NCBI RefSeq assembly: GCF_900108055.1
Contig: NZ_FNWJ01000001.1
Coordinates: 930,001 to 994,000 of the forward strand
Length of the DNA: 64,000 bases
Direction: 5' to 3'
Source: Thermoleophilum album
Lineage (GTDB): Bacteria; Actinomycetota; Thermoleophilia; Solirubrobacterales; Thermoleophilaceae
A program made the position numbers and the translations under genes. The first letter of the stretch is position 1; every line of letters starts with the position of its first letter. The notes under the pieces are model-generated. The model made no database searches. It had not been told where the DNA came from and saw nothing but the letters and a program-made list of their open reading frames with translations. This document shows positions 19,062 to 28,135 of the stretch, piece after piece.

Positions 19062-20252
19062 TTGATCCGCAGCGCGATGCTCGCTGCTCTGATCGTCGTG
19101 TGCTTGCCGTTGCCCGCTTGCGCGTCGCAACCACGCACGGGCGAGTCGAGCAAGCCGGCGGTGACTGCGCCCCCCAGCTTGCGGCTCAAGCTGGTCGGGA
19201 AGTTCGCGGCACCCACGTACGTCACGGCCGCTCCCGCCGACACCTCGCGACTGTTCGTGACCGAGCGCGACGGCACCGTACGAGTGGTGCGTCGCGGGCG
19301 GATTCTGCCGCGACCGTTTCTCGACATCCGCTCGCGCGTCTCGACTGAAGGCGAGGGAGGTCTGCTGTCGCTCGCGTTCGCGCCCGACTACCGGCGGTCT
19401 CGTCGGTTCTTCGTGTACTACACGGACAAGCGCGGATACATCGTCATCGACCAGTTCTTGACGAGTTCGCAGGACCCCGACCGGGCGCTTCCCAGCACGC
19501 GTCGCAACGTGATCACCCAAGTGCACAATCGGCCCAACCACAAGGGCGGTCAGATCGTTTTCGGTCCAGACGGCCTACTTTGGGCGGGCTTCGGTGACGG
19601 GGGCGGTGCCGGTGATCCAGACGACAACGCCCAGAACCTGAGCGTGCTGCTCGGCAAGCTGTTGCGCATCCGCCCGCGTCCGAATGGCGGCTACGAGGTG
19701 CCACGCGACAACCCCTTCGTTGGGCGGGCGGGCCGCGACGAAATCTACGCCTACGGCCTGCGCAACCCGTACCGCTTCTCGTTCGATCGCTTGCGGGGGC
19801 ACCTGCTGATCGCCGACGTCGGCCAGGATGCGGCCGAAGAGATCGACCTGCTTCGTTCGCCCGGCGGGGGTCGCGTAGCCCCTGGCGGGGTCAACTTCGG
19901 CTGGCCGATCTTCGAAGGTTTGCTGCGCTATCGCGAGGGCCCGTTGCGCGGCCCGGGGCGCTACGTGCGGCCGGTTCTACAAGAGCTGCACCAAAAGCTG
20001 CCGGTCTGCTCGATCATTGGCGGTTACGTGCTGCGCGATCCGGAGCTCGGCCGCCTGCGCGGGAAGTACGTCTACGGAGACCTTTGCGACCCCCGGATCC
20101 GGATCGCTTCGTTCCCTCGCGGGCGTAGCGCGAGCGTCCGTTTCACGAGACTGCGTGTGCCCAGCCTCGTGTCCTTCGGTGAGGACTCCCGCGGTCGGGT
20201 CTACGCGGTTTCACTAGAGGGCGGGGTGTGGCGCCTCGCTCCCGGCCGTTAG
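19062..20252 (+). CDS. PQQ-dependent sugar dehydrogenase-like lipoprotein (YliI/GSDH family)
   Basis: 396 residues from the TTG at 19062. Six-bladed beta-propeller of the soluble glucose/aldose sugar dehydrogenase family, which oxidises sugars with PQQ outside the cell. Family sequences: FVTERDGTVRVV, GLLSLAFAPDY, HKGGQIVFGPDGLLWAGFGD, YAYGLRNPYRFSFD, LLIADVGQDAAEEID and GGYVLRDPELGRLRGKYVYG. The N-terminus MIRSAMLAALIVVCLPLPAC has a lipobox-like LPAC. TTG was preferred over the ATG at 19077 because it supplies the Arg of the signal peptide. It starts 17 bases after tRNA-Pro. Confidence 0.87.
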   Translation: MIRSAMLAALIVVCLPLPACASQPRTGESSKPAVTAPPSLRLKLVGKFAAPTYVTAAPADTSRLFVTERDGTVRVVRRGRILPRPFLDIRSRVSTEGEGGLLSLAFAPDYRRSRRFFVYYTDKRGYIVIDQFLTSSQDPDRALPSTRRNVITQVHNRPNHKGGQIVFGPDGLLWAGFGDGGGAGDPDDNAQNLSVLLGKLLRIRPRPNGGYEVPRDNPFVGRAGRDEIYAYGLRNPYRFSFDRLRGHLLIADVGQDAAEEIDLLRSPGGGRVAPGGVNFGWPIFEGLLRYREGPLRGPGRYVRPVLQELHQKLPVCSIIGGYVLRDPELGRLRGKYVYGDLCDPRIRIASFPRGRSASVRFTRLRVPSLVSFGEDSRGRVYAVSLEGGVWRLAPGR

Positions 20253-20902
20253 GCGAGCCAGCGGGCCATTGCCCGCAGCCGCTCGTCGGCCTCGGGAGGC
20301 CAACGGTCGGGATCCGGGTGCCACCAGGCGAACGCATCGTGCTCTTCGTCGGGGATCGGTTCGGCGTCGGCCGCGACGAGAGCGCTGCCGACGATCATCG
20401 CCATTCCGCCGGGTAGGTCGAGAAGCGCGCGAACCCGCAGCTCGCGTGGCTCGAGTCGCCACTCCTCGGCGAGCTCGCGGGCGAGCGTCTCGGCCGGGTT
20501 TTCCCCGACCTCCACCGCTCCGCCGGCTCCGAGCGCCCAGCGTCCCGCCCAGGTGGCAAGCCAGGAGGCGCGGCGGCCGGCGAGCCAACGACCGTCCTCG
20601 GTCCGCACGACGCAGAGGGCCGTCAGCGAGCGGCAGCGATCGCCACCGACCAGGCGCAGCGACCAGCGCGCCGGCTGCAATTCGAGCTCCAGTCGCTCGC
20701 TCGTGGCGCGGAAGTCGGCCAGCCGAGCGGCGAGGCCATCGTGGGTCGGGGAGCCACGCTCGGCGAGCGCAGCGATCGCCCGGTCGGCCTCGCGCTCCAG
20801 CTCGGGCGGCGGTTGGTAGGGGCGATCGAGCCAACGCACGGCGACCGACGCGGGATCCCAGCTCCCGCTTGCGAGCACCACCGGTCGCTCGCCGGCCGCC
20901 AT
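20249..20902 (-). CDS. Nudix hydrolase
   Basis: 217 residues. The Nudix box is GAVEVGENPAETLARELAEE followed by WRLE, matching GX5EX7REUXEE with Trp in place of the usual Gly. It probably hydrolyses a nucleoside diphosphate linked to another group; the substrate is unknown. About 95 residues precede the Nudix fold and may form an extra domain (ELEREADRAIAALAERG). It is convergent with the sugar-dehydrogenase gene, overlapping by four bases, and follows the ALDH gene's opposite end by four bases. Confidence 0.87.
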   Translation of the reverse strand: MAAGERPVVLASGSWDPASVAVRWLDRPYQPPPELEREADRAIAALAERGSPTHDGLAARLADFRATSERLELELQPARWSLRLVGGDRCRSLTALCVVRTEDGRWLAGRRASWLATWAGRWALGAGGAVEVGENPAETLARELAEEWRLEPRELRVRALLDLPGGMAMIVGSALVAADAEPIPDEEHDAFAWWHPDPDRWPPEADERLRAMARWLA

Positions 20903-20906
20903 CGTC

Positions 20907-22403
20907 TCAGGCTAGGTTCACCCAAACCGTCTTCGTCTCGAGATAGGCCTCGAGACCCTCGCGACCGTGCTCGCGCCCAATGCCCGACGCCTTGACGCCC
21001 CCGAACGGTGCCGCGGGGTCGCTCGGTCCCCAGATATTGACGTAGACGTCACCCGCTTCCAGTAGCTCTGCCATCCGGTGGGCCTTGCTGACGTCGCGTG
21101 TCCAAACGCCTGCGGCGAGTCCGTATTCGGTCGCGTTGGCGCGCCGCGCCACCTCCTCCAAGTCCTCGTACGGAAGCGCGACCAGCACCGGTCCGAAGAT
21201 CTCCTCGCGCGCGATCGTGATGTCGTCGCGTTCGCTCACGAACAGCGTCGGCGCGACGTAGTAGCCGCCCTCGATCGGCTTCTGGCCGTCGCCGCCGGCG
21301 ACGAGTTCGGCGCCCTCCGACACGCCGCGCTCGATGTAGCTGCGGACGCGCTGCTCCTGCTCTCGAGACACCAGCGGACCGATCTGGGTGGATGGGTCGA
21401 GGCCGGGACCGACCTTCGCCGCTCGCGCTTGCTCAGCCAACCGGGCGACGACCTCGTCGAACTGGCTTTTGTGCACGAACAGCCGCGAGCCGGCCGTGCA
21501 GACCTGGCCGGTGTTGTAGTAGATGGCTTGAAACGATCCCTTTATCGCCCGCTCGAGATCGGCGTCGGGCAGGATCACGTTCGGTGACTTGCCGCCGAGC
21601 TCGAGCGTCACCCGCTTGAGAGCGCGTCCCGCCTTCGCGCCGATTTCGCGTCCGACCGCGGTCGAGCCGGTGAAAGCGATCTTGGCGACGAGCGGATGCT
21701 CGACCAGCGCTGCCCCGGTGTCGCCGGCGCCCGTCAGTACGTTGACCACTCCCGGCGGCACCCCTGCCTCGAGGCACAGCTCGCCCAGCCGCAGCGCGCT
21801 CAGCGGCGTTTGCTCGGCGGGCTTCAGCACTACCGTGCAGCCGGCGGCGAGCGCGGGCGCGATCTTCCAAGCCGCCATCAGCAGCGGAAAGTTCCAGGGA
21901 ATGATCTGCGCGCACACCCCGACCGGCTCGCGACGCGTGTAGCAGTGCATGTTGGGAAGCGAGACGGGCAGGGTCGCGCCCTCGATCTTCGTCGGCCAAC
22001 CGGCGAAGTAGCGGAAGTGTTCGGCCGCGAGCCGCACGTCGACGCGCTTAGCTAGCGCGATTGGCTTGCCGCCATCGAGCGACTCGATCTGCGCGAGCTC
22101 GTCCGCGTGCTCTTCGATCAGCTCGGCGATACGCGTGAGGATCCGTTGGCGCTGGGCGGGGGGTGGCCCGTGCCACCGTCGTTCCTCGAACGCCCGTCGG
22201 GCGGCCCGCACGGCCCGGTCGACGTCCTGCTCCCCGGCATGAGCGACAGCAACGATCGTCTCGCCGGTGGACGGATCGGGATCGTCGAAGCGCCGACCGT
22301 CCGCCGGTTCGACCCACTCGCCGTCGATTAGCAGTCGCTTCGGTTCAGCGAGGAAGCGGCGGACCGCCTCCAAGAGTTGGTTGCTCGCTGCTTGCGTAGA
22401 CAT
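20907..22403 (-). CDS. NAD(P)-dependent aldehyde dehydrogenase
   Basis: 498 residues from the ATG at 22403, preceded by GGAGGGAGG. It oxidises an aldehyde to the acid. The catalytic residues fall at the canonical places: N171 (IIPWNFPLLMA), E268 (TLELGGKSPN) and C302 (NTGQVCTAGSR), with the NAD-binding FTGSTAVGREIG between. The frame runs open upstream into the alcohol dehydrogenase gene but without family sequence. It lies 14 bases after the alcohol dehydrogenase on the same strand, so the pair could turn an alcohol into an acid in two steps. Confidence 0.95.
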   Translation of the reverse strand: MSTQAASNQLLEAVRRFLAEPKRLLIDGEWVEPADGRRFDDPDPSTGETIVAVAHAGEQDVDRAVRAARRAFEERRWHGPPPAQRQRILTRIAELIEEHADELAQIESLDGGKPIALAKRVDVRLAAEHFRYFAGWPTKIEGATLPVSLPNMHCYTRREPVGVCAQIIPWNFPLLMAAWKIAPALAAGCTVVLKPAEQTPLSALRLGELCLEAGVPPGVVNVLTGAGDTGAALVEHPLVAKIAFTGSTAVGREIGAKAGRALKRVTLELGGKSPNVILPDADLERAIKGSFQAIYYNTGQVCTAGSRLFVHKSQFDEVVARLAEQARAAKVGPGLDPSTQIGPLVSREQEQRVRSYIERGVSEGAELVAGGDGQKPIEGGYYVAPTLFVSERDDITIAREEIFGPVLVALPYEDLEEVARRANATEYGLAAGVWTRDVSKAHRMAELLEAGDVYVNIWGPSDPAAPFGGVKASGIGREHGREGLEAYLETKTVWVNLA

Positions 22404-22417
22404 CGCCGCCTCCCTCC

Positions 22418-23452
22418 TCAGGGCTTGAGAACGACCTTCAGAGCCTCTCGGCGATCGTAGATCGCGTACCCCTCCGCAGCTTCGTCGAGCGACAAACGAT
22501 GGGTAACGAGCGGGCGCGGGTCGAGCTTGCCGCTCTGTAGCAGCGCGATCACGCGATCGAGGTGACCGACTACGTTGGCGAACCCCGTGCGTAGCGAGAG
22601 CGCCTTGATCCACACAAGACCCATGTGCACCTGCACTCGTTCGGCGTAAACACCGATCCCGGAGATCCGCCCCGCCTTGCGCGCTAGACGGATTGCGAGC
22701 TCCAGCGCATCGGGGTGGCCTACCGCCTCGACCACGACGTCCGCGCCGCGCCCGTCCGTCGCAGCGCGCACCGGCTCGCGCGGGTCTTCGCGTTCGAGGT
22801 CAATTGGACGCGCCCCTAGGCGCTCGGCAAGCGCCAGGCGGTCGCGCACCCGGTCGACGGCGAAGACGTGCGCCGCCCCGCAAGCCTGCGCCGCCTGCAC
22901 GGCGCACAGACCGACCGGTCCGAGACCGACGACGCAAACGGTCTCGCCGGCGACGAGGCCAGCGTCGACGATGGCGTGGTAGCCGGTGCCCATCACGTCA
23001 CCGGCAAACAGCGCTACCTCGTCGGGCATGCCCTCGGGGACGCGTCGCAGGGTTAGGTTGGCGTGCGGGACGAGCACCAACTCGGCCTGCGCACCCTGCA
23101 GGTTGCCGAGCGTCTTGCCGTGTCCGAAGACGCGTCCGTGGTCGCACTTGTGGAAGTCGCCGTGACGGCAGAAGAAGCAACGACCGCAAGCGGTACAGAA
23201 GCAGCCGAGCACACGGTCTCCGACCGCCACCTCGGTGACCGCCGCGCCCGTTTCCACGACCGTGCCGACGAACTCGTGACCGAGCGTGAAGCCTGGCTCG
23301 ATCTTCACCCGGCCGTGGAAGATGTGCAGGTCGGAGCCGCAGATGCCGGTCGTCTCGACCCGCACGACCGCGTCTTCGGGGTCCTGCACGCTTGGCTCGG
23401 GCCGTTCCTCGACGCGTACCTTCCCCGGGGCCTGGAACGTCACCGCGCGCAC
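22418..23452 (-). CDS. Zinc-dependent alcohol dehydrogenase
   Basis: 344 residues from the GTG at 23452 (MRAVTFQAPGKVRVEE). Medium-chain dehydrogenase. Catalytic zinc ligands are the Cys in GICGSDLHIFHG and His-Glu in LGHEFVGTV. The structural zinc lobe carries four Cys (CFCTACGRCFFC, then KCDHG). The NAD fold is VGLGPVGLCAVQAAQACG. It belongs to the broad ADH/threonine-dehydrogenase-like group; substrate not determined. It lies between the epimerase-family gene (11-base gap) and the aldehyde dehydrogenase. Confidence 0.92.
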   Translation of the reverse strand: MRAVTFQAPGKVRVEERPEPSVQDPEDAVVRVETTGICGSDLHIFHGRVKIEPGFTLGHEFVGTVVETGAAVTEVAVGDRVLGCFCTACGRCFFCRHGDFHKCDHGRVFGHGKTLGNLQGAQAELVLVPHANLTLRRVPEGMPDEVALFAGDVMGTGYHAIVDAGLVAGETVCVVGLGPVGLCAVQAAQACGAAHVFAVDRVRDRLALAERLGARPIDLEREDPREPVRAATDGRGADVVVEAVGHPDALELAIRLARKAGRISGIGVYAERVQVHMGLVWIKALSLRTGFANVVGHLDRVIALLQSGKLDPRPLVTHRLSLDEAAEGYAIYDRREALKVVLKP

Positions 23453-23463
23453 GGCGCGTGAAC

Positions 23464-24507
23464 CTACAGCAACGGCGTGCCGGCGCGGCGGGCCGCTTCG
23501 ATCGTCGCGCGCAGCGTCGCAAGCGCGGTGCGTCGCGGCTGCCAGCCAAGCAGTTTGCGTGCGCGCTCGCAACGCATCAGCACTGGGCGGCGCAGAGCGT
23601 GTATCCAGGTGAGCTCGGCGGGTGCGAAGGGCAACCGGCGCAACACCTCGCCGCCGGCGACGACTGCCGCCCGTGGCACCGGCAACGCGTGCCAACGGAG
23701 TTCACGCGCGAGCCGCGAGATCGTCAGCTGGCCGGGGCCGGCGAGGTTGTACGGACCCGGTTCGCCGCGGCCCAGAACCGCCGCTACGAAGGCACGCGCA
23801 AGGTCGTCCTCGTGCACGAGCTGGAAGGGCACGCCCGGATCGGGAAGCACGGGGCGCAGCAGCGGCGCCGAGCGCACGATCGAGCGGACCGGCCCGGGCA
23901 GGGCCCGCGCGGCGCGTACGTAGGGGAGCTCTTCGATCAGTGTGCGCGCTCGCGGCCCGGCCACGATGCAGGGACGCATCACCCACGCCTGGGTGCGAGC
24001 GCCGCTGGTCTCGAGCAGAGCCTCGAGCGCTCGCTCGACTGCGGCTTTCTGCGCCGAGTAAGGGTGTTCGGGCGAGCCGAGCGTCGGCTGACGCTCGTCG
24101 ATGCGCGCCGGCAGGTCGTCACGGAAGCCGTAGGCGGCAACGCTCGAGGCGTAGACGATGCGGCCGACCCCGGCCTCGATCGCCTCCTCGAAGACGATTC
24201 GCGAGCCGCCCACGTTCAGCTCCCAAGTCTCGTCGGAGGCGCCCAAGACGGCGAACGCAAGGTGTACGACGACGTCGGCACCTCGCACCAGCTCGCGCAC
24301 CGCGTGGCGATCGGTGATGTCGCCTTGCAGGTACTCGAAACGCCGCCAGCCGGCGCTGCGCGCGTCGAACGGCCGTCGCGCCATGCCGATCACGCGCCCG
24401 ACGCGCCGGTTGCGCAAGAGTGCGGGTACCAGCGCACGTCCGAGGTCACCGGTGGGGCCGGTGACGGCCACTGTCAAACGCCTATCTGTCGTCGATCGTT
24501 GTGACAT
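23464..24507 (-). CDS. NAD-dependent epimerase/dehydratase family protein
   Basis: 347 residues. Extended short-chain dehydrogenase. The NAD site is AVTGPTGDLGRALVPALL near residues 14-31, with YLQGDITD at the adenine pocket and the catalytic YSAQK. The downstream part (YNLAGPGQLTISRLARELRW) is typical of atypical SDRs acting on nucleotide sugars or other substrates. It is the first gene of an operon with the alcohol and aldehyde dehydrogenases; GAAGG stands six bases before the ATG. Confidence 0.86.
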   Translation of the reverse strand: MSQRSTTDRRLTVAVTGPTGDLGRALVPALLRNRRVGRVIGMARRPFDARSAGWRRFEYLQGDITDRHAVRELVRGADVVVHLAFAVLGASDETWELNVGGSRIVFEEAIEAGVGRIVYASSVAAYGFRDDLPARIDERQPTLGSPEHPYSAQKAAVERALEALLETSGARTQAWVMRPCIVAGPRARTLIEELPYVRAARALPGPVRSIVRSAPLLRPVLPDPGVPFQLVHEDDLARAFVAAVLGRGEPGPYNLAGPGQLTISRLARELRWHALPVPRAAVVAGGEVLRRLPFAPAELTWIHALRRPVLMRCERARKLLGWQPRRTALATLRATIEAARRAGTPLL

Positions 24508-24674
24508 GTAGGCCTTCGGCTTTGGCGCAAACAGCGGTGGCCGTTATGCCGGCCGACGCCGCACGCAATCGGTGGCCTCGCTACGCAGTCGCGAGGCAAA
24601 GAGCACAGGGGGCGCGTGCTCGCTCTTCAGACTACCTTCCTGCGCGCTGAGACGGCGCCGCGCCGAGGCCGTCG

Positions 24675-25295
24675 TCAAGCGCTGTCGTAGCCGGGCTCGC
24701 CGGGCAACAAGACGCGTGGACTCCCGTTTTCAACCACCACGCGCGGCTCGATCGGACGTATCTCGCGAGATCGCGCGAAGGCGATGGCAGCCTCCGCGGA
24801 GGGCAACGGTGCCAGCAGCTCGAGGTGTTTGATCGTCGGGAAGACCAGTTTCAGCTGGCCTTCCCGCCAGGCGCGCAGCGCTGCTCGCGGAGCCATCCAA
24901 CGGACGTCGACGCACTCGCTGCCGTCGGCTCGTGGTCGGCATCCCGGTGGGGCGAGCGCGACGAAGAACCGCGTGTCGAAGCGCACACGAACCTCGCGCG
25001 GCGTGATCCAGCGCGAGAGCGGAACCAGCGCCTCTTCTCCGGCGAGTGCTATCGATGCTTCCTCGCGCAGCTCGCGCAGCGCCGCTTGCGCCAGGGTTTC
25101 GCCCTCGTCGACGGCGCCGCCCGGGAACACCCAAAAGTCGGCCATAAACCGCTGCGTCGGACTGCGGCGCACGAGCAGCACCTCCAATGCCTGCTCGCCG
25201 TCGCGCAGGAGAATCACGGTCGCGGCTGGGCGCGGCTCGGCTGTGGGCTCGTCGCCCCGCAGCGCTTCGGCCGGTGGCGGCCGGTCGAACGACAC
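24675..25295 (-). CDS. Nudix hydrolase (ADP-ribose/CoA diphosphatase-like)
   Basis: 206 residues from the GTG at 25295. The Nudix box is [20 protein letters not shown] followed by EAS, preceded by [12 protein letters not shown]. Such proteins (NUDT7/NUDT19 type) cleave CoA or other diphosphates, but specificity cannot be read from sequence. The frame continues upstream into the divergent rubredoxin gene, so the GTG is preferred. TACGCT lies six bases before it. The 167 bp between this gene's end and the epimerase start hold nothing recognised. Confidence 0.87.
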   Translation of the reverse strand: MSFDRPPPAEALRGDEPTAEPRPAATVILLRDGEQALEVLLVRRSPTQRFMADFWVFPGGAVDEGETLAQAALRELREEASIALAGEEALVPLSRWITPREVRVRFDTRFFVALAPPGCRPRADGSECVDVRWMAPRAALRAWREGQLKLVFPTIKHLELLAPLPSAEAAIAFARSREIRPIEPRVVVENGSPRVLLPGEPGYDSA

Positions 25296-25301
25296 GGAGC
25301 G

Positions 25302-25307
25302 AGCGTA
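25302..25307 (-). promoter_or_regulatory. -10 element of the Nudix gene, apparently leaderless
   Basis: TACGCT on the minus strand, six bases before the GTG at 25295. The same hexamer precedes the divergent rubredoxin start. Confidence 0.42.
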
Positions 25308-25359
25308 TCGCCGCGACGCCTCCACAGGTAGTTCGTGCCGGGTTGGGGTCGCCAGTCGG

Positions 25360-25365
25360 TACGCT
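25360..25365 (+). promoter_or_regulatory. -10 element of the rubredoxin gene, apparently leaderless
   Basis: TACGCT ends nine bases before the GTG at 25375, with no purine-rich ribosome-binding site between. Confidence 0.42.
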
Positions 25366-25374
25366 CCCGGGCTC

Positions 25375-25563
25375 GTGGGAGACGCACAGACGACAACGCT
25401 CCAGAAGTGGATCTGCACCTCTTGCGGCTACATCTACGACCCGGCGGAGGGTGACCCCGACGGTGGAATCCCGCCGGGCACTCCGTTCGAGGAGATTCCC
25501 GACGACTGGTTCTGCCCGGTCTGCGGGGCGCGCAAGCGCGACTTCGAGCCGCTCGAGGAGTAA
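25375..25563 (+). CDS. Rubredoxin
   Basis: 62 residues. A single Fe(SCys)4 electron carrier. The two knuckles are CTSCGY (C14, C17) and CPVCGA (C47, C50), with the usual [20 protein letters not shown] between and DDWFCPVC. Rubredoxins of this type pass electrons from a reductase to alkane hydroxylase or to oxygen/peroxide-scavenging enzymes. No such partner is in the window. The long upstream open frame is not part of it. Confidence 0.95.
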   Translation: MGDAQTTTLQKWICTSCGYIYDPAEGDPDGGIPPGTPFEEIPDDWFCPVCGARKRDFEPLEE

Positions 25564-25593
25564 CGGAACTCGCCGAAAGGAACTTGCCGCCAG

Positions 25594-26919
25594 TTAGGAG
25601 GCGGCGATAGCCGGTGTCGGTAGGTCGCGTGTGGCCGCGACTATCGACTCGGCTGTGATCTGGACGAGACGCTCGAGATCTTGTTCGGAAATCGCGAGCG
25701 GGGGCATCAGCACGACGACGTTGCCGAGCGGTCTGATAACCGCACCGCGTCGGCGTGCCTCGAGCGTCACGCGATGGCCAGCGACTAACGCCGGGTCGTA
25801 CCCGAGCAGCTCGATCCCGACCATGAAGCCGCGTTGACGGATCTCGCGCACGCTCGCCAGCGGCTTGACATGGCGGCCCAAGAGCTCGCTGAGCAGCTCG
25901 ATCTTCGGTGCGAGCCGCTCGAGCGTGCGCTCGCGTTCGAACACCTCGAGCGAGCCGAGGGCGGCCGCACAGGCCAGCGGGTTGCCGGTGTACGTGTGAC
26001 CGTGAAAGAAGGTCCGGTTCTCCTCGGGCTCGCCCAGAAAAGCCTGGTAGATCTCCTCGGTCGCAAGCGTCGCGGCGAGCGGCAGATAGCCACCGGTGAT
26101 CCCCTTGGCTAGACACAGCAGGTCGGGCTCGACCTGCTCGTGCTCACAGGCAAACATGCGCCCGGTGCGCCCGAAACCAGTGGCCACCTCGTCGCAGATC
26201 AGCAGCACGTCGTAGCGGTCGCACAGCTCGCGCACTCGCCGCAAGTAGCCCGGCGGTTGGAGCAGCATCCCTGCCGCGCCCTGCACGAGCGGCTCGAGGA
26301 TGACGGCGGCAACCTCCTCAGCGTGGCGTTCGAGCAAGCGCTCCAGGTCCCCGGCGTCGCCGGGCTCGGCGCGCAGAGCGTCGAACAGGAGCGGTCGGTA
26401 GAGGGAGTGGAAGAGGTCGATACCGCCGACCGACACCGAGCCGATCGTGTCGCCGTGGTACGCCTCTCGCAGCGCGATGAAGCGGGTCTTGCGACGGAAC
26501 TCACCGCCCCGCTGCTGCCAGTACTGAAAGGCGATCTTGAGCGCGATTTCGCAGGCTGTCGCACCGTTATCGGAGTAGAAGACGCGGGTAAGGCGCGCCG
26601 GGGTGATCTCCACCAGCTTGCGGGCGAGCTCGATTGCCGGTGGGTGGGTGAGGCCGAGCATCGTCGAGTGCGCTACGCGCTCCAGCTGGTCTCTCACCGC
26701 CTGGTCGATGACCGGGTGACGATGCCCGTGGACGTTGCACCACAACGAAGACACGCCGTCGATGTAGCGGCGGCCATGGACATCGATGAGGTCGGTGCCC
26801 TCGGCACGCTCGATGATTAGTGGCTCCTCCTGCTCCCAGACGCGCTGTTGCGTGAAGGGATGCCAGAGGTAGCGGTGATCGTCGGCGGCGAGGCGTGCCG
26901 CACGGTCGCTCTCGCTCAT
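25594..26919 (-). CDS. bioA: Adenosylmethionine-8-amino-7-oxononanoate aminotransferase
   Basis: 441 residues from the ATG at 26919 (a TTG three codons upstream is possible). It makes 7,8-diaminopelargonate from KAPA using S-adenosylmethionine, the second step of biotin ring assembly. The family start HRYLWHPFTQQRVWEQEEPL, the SSLWCNVHGHRHP substrate segment, GATACEIALK, ICDEVATGFGRTG and the PLP lysine in LAKGITGGYLPLAA are all present. It is separated from bioD, bioF and bioB by five kilobases of sulfur-metabolism genes. Confidence 0.96.
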   Translation of the reverse strand: MSESDRAARLAADDHRYLWHPFTQQRVWEQEEPLIIERAEGTDLIDVHGRRYIDGVSSLWCNVHGHRHPVIDQAVRDQLERVAHSTMLGLTHPPAIELARKLVEITPARLTRVFYSDNGATACEIALKIAFQYWQQRGGEFRRKTRFIALREAYHGDTIGSVSVGGIDLFHSLYRPLLFDALRAEPGDAGDLERLLERHAEEVAAVILEPLVQGAAGMLLQPPGYLRRVRELCDRYDVLLICDEVATGFGRTGRMFACEHEQVEPDLLCLAKGITGGYLPLAATLATEEIYQAFLGEPEENRTFFHGHTYTGNPLACAAALGSLEVFERERTLERLAPKIELLSELLGRHVKPLASVREIRQRGFMVGIELLGYDPALVAGHRVTLEARRRGAVIRPLGNVVVLMPPLAISEQDLERLVQITAESIVAATRDLPTPAIAAS

Positions 26920-26940
26920 GGGCGGCAAGGTACTAGCGCG

Positions 26941-28098
26941 TTATTGCTCTTGGCCGGCGAACCGCTCGACGAAGGACGAGAGCTCCTCGCCGGCGATCTT
27001 GGTCTCGCTGCCCCAAGGTGGGGTATCAGCAACCGTCGACTCGAAGCCGCGGCCAGCAATTACGCGCGCCTCCAGGTAGAGCGGCGCGCCACCAGTAAAG
27101 AGCTTCGCCCGCACCACTGCGCGGAACGAGTGACAGCCGACATGAGCCAGGCCTAGGCGTGTGGCCAGGCATTCGGCGGCGGCGTCGGCCTGTGCGCACG
27201 CGATGCTGCCGTGCTTAACCGGAAAGGCCGAAGCGTCGCCGGCGCAGAAAACGTGCCCGGTGGTTCCGACGACGCGGCACGACGAGTCGATCGGGATCCA
27301 GCCGTCCACGGTTGCCGGCAGTCCGTGCAGTGCCGGGCCGACCAGGCGCGGTAGCGCGACGATGCGATCGCAAACGAGTTCGGTGGCGGCGGGTTGAACT
27401 AGCACACGCCCCTCTTCGACGTGCGCAACGGCAGAGAAGTGGGTCTCGATCCCGCTCTCCGCGAGTAGGCGCTGGACGGCGACGCTCGCGCGCTCACCGA
27501 AGATCGCGAGCGGTGCCGGTTCCTCGGTGACGAGGGTGACCGCGCAATCGATCCCCATCTCGTGCGCCCTGGCGGCGAACAGCAGCGCCAGCTCGTAGGC
27601 GGGTAGCGGCCATCCGGGGCCAGGTGGCACGAGGATCGCTAGTCGACGGCAGAAGCCTTGCTCGAGATCGCGGACCAGGCCCGCGAAGCCGGTGTCCGTG
27701 CGCAGGGGATCGAAGACCGTGGCGTGCGCGTATGGCGGTACACGCTTGGCCCCGGTTGCGACCAGCAGACCGTCGTAGCCGACCTCACCGCCGTCGTCCG
27801 ATAGCAACAGCCGACGGCGCTCGAGGTCCACGAGTTCGACAGCGCCCTTGCGCAGCTCGAGGTCGAGTTCGCCAGCGATCGCTTGCCACGGGAGACGCAG
27901 CGCTGCTCGCCAGCCGAAGGGCTCGGCCACCGTCTCCGGCAGCACCACGAGCTCGTCGTTCGGTGCCGCCACCACTATGCGCGGACGCTCACCGGCTACC
28001 CGTCGCACGCGCAAAGCAGCCTCTAACGCCGCGACGCCGCCGCCTGCGATCGCCACGCAAGGTCGCTGATCGACCCTCGCAGCAGTGGCAGCACTCAT
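26941..28098 (-). CDS. FAD/NAD(P)-dependent oxidoreductase, sulfide:quinone oxidoreductase-like
   Basis: 385 residues. Two-dinucleotide-fold flavoprotein. The FAD site is VAIAGGGVAALEAALRVR near the N-terminus, with LLVATGAKRVPPYAH and the second FAD contact HVFCAGDASAFPVKHGSIAC. The architecture fits the SQR/FCSD/NDH-2 group. The neighbouring persulfide dioxygenase, rhodanese and ArsR genes make sulfide:quinone oxidoreductase the best guess, but the redox-active Cys pair cannot be fixed by eye. It would hand electrons from sulfide to quinone at the membrane face. Confidence 0.75.
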   Translation of the reverse strand: MSAATAARVDQRPCVAIAGGGVAALEAALRVRRVAGERPRIVVAAPNDELVVLPETVAEPFGWRAALRLPWQAIAGELDLELRKGAVELVDLERRRLLLSDDGGEVGYDGLLVATGAKRVPPYAHATVFDPLRTDTGFAGLVRDLEQGFCRRLAILVPPGPGWPLPAYELALLFAARAHEMGIDCAVTLVTEEPAPLAIFGERASVAVQRLLAESGIETHFSAVAHVEEGRVLVQPAATELVCDRIVALPRLVGPALHGLPATVDGWIPIDSSCRVVGTTGHVFCAGDASAFPVKHGSIACAQADAAAECLATRLGLAHVGCHSFRAVVRAKLFTGGAPLYLEARVIAGRGFESTVADTPPWGSETKIAGEELSSFVERFAGQEQ

Positions 28099-28135
28099 CG
28101 CTCGGAGCGTACCGAGCGCGCCCTGCGGTAGGTGG

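Noticed and set aside
24784-25374. Long upstream extension of the rubredoxin frame
   Set aside because: It is antisense to the Nudix gene; only the last 62 codons have rubredoxin sequence.
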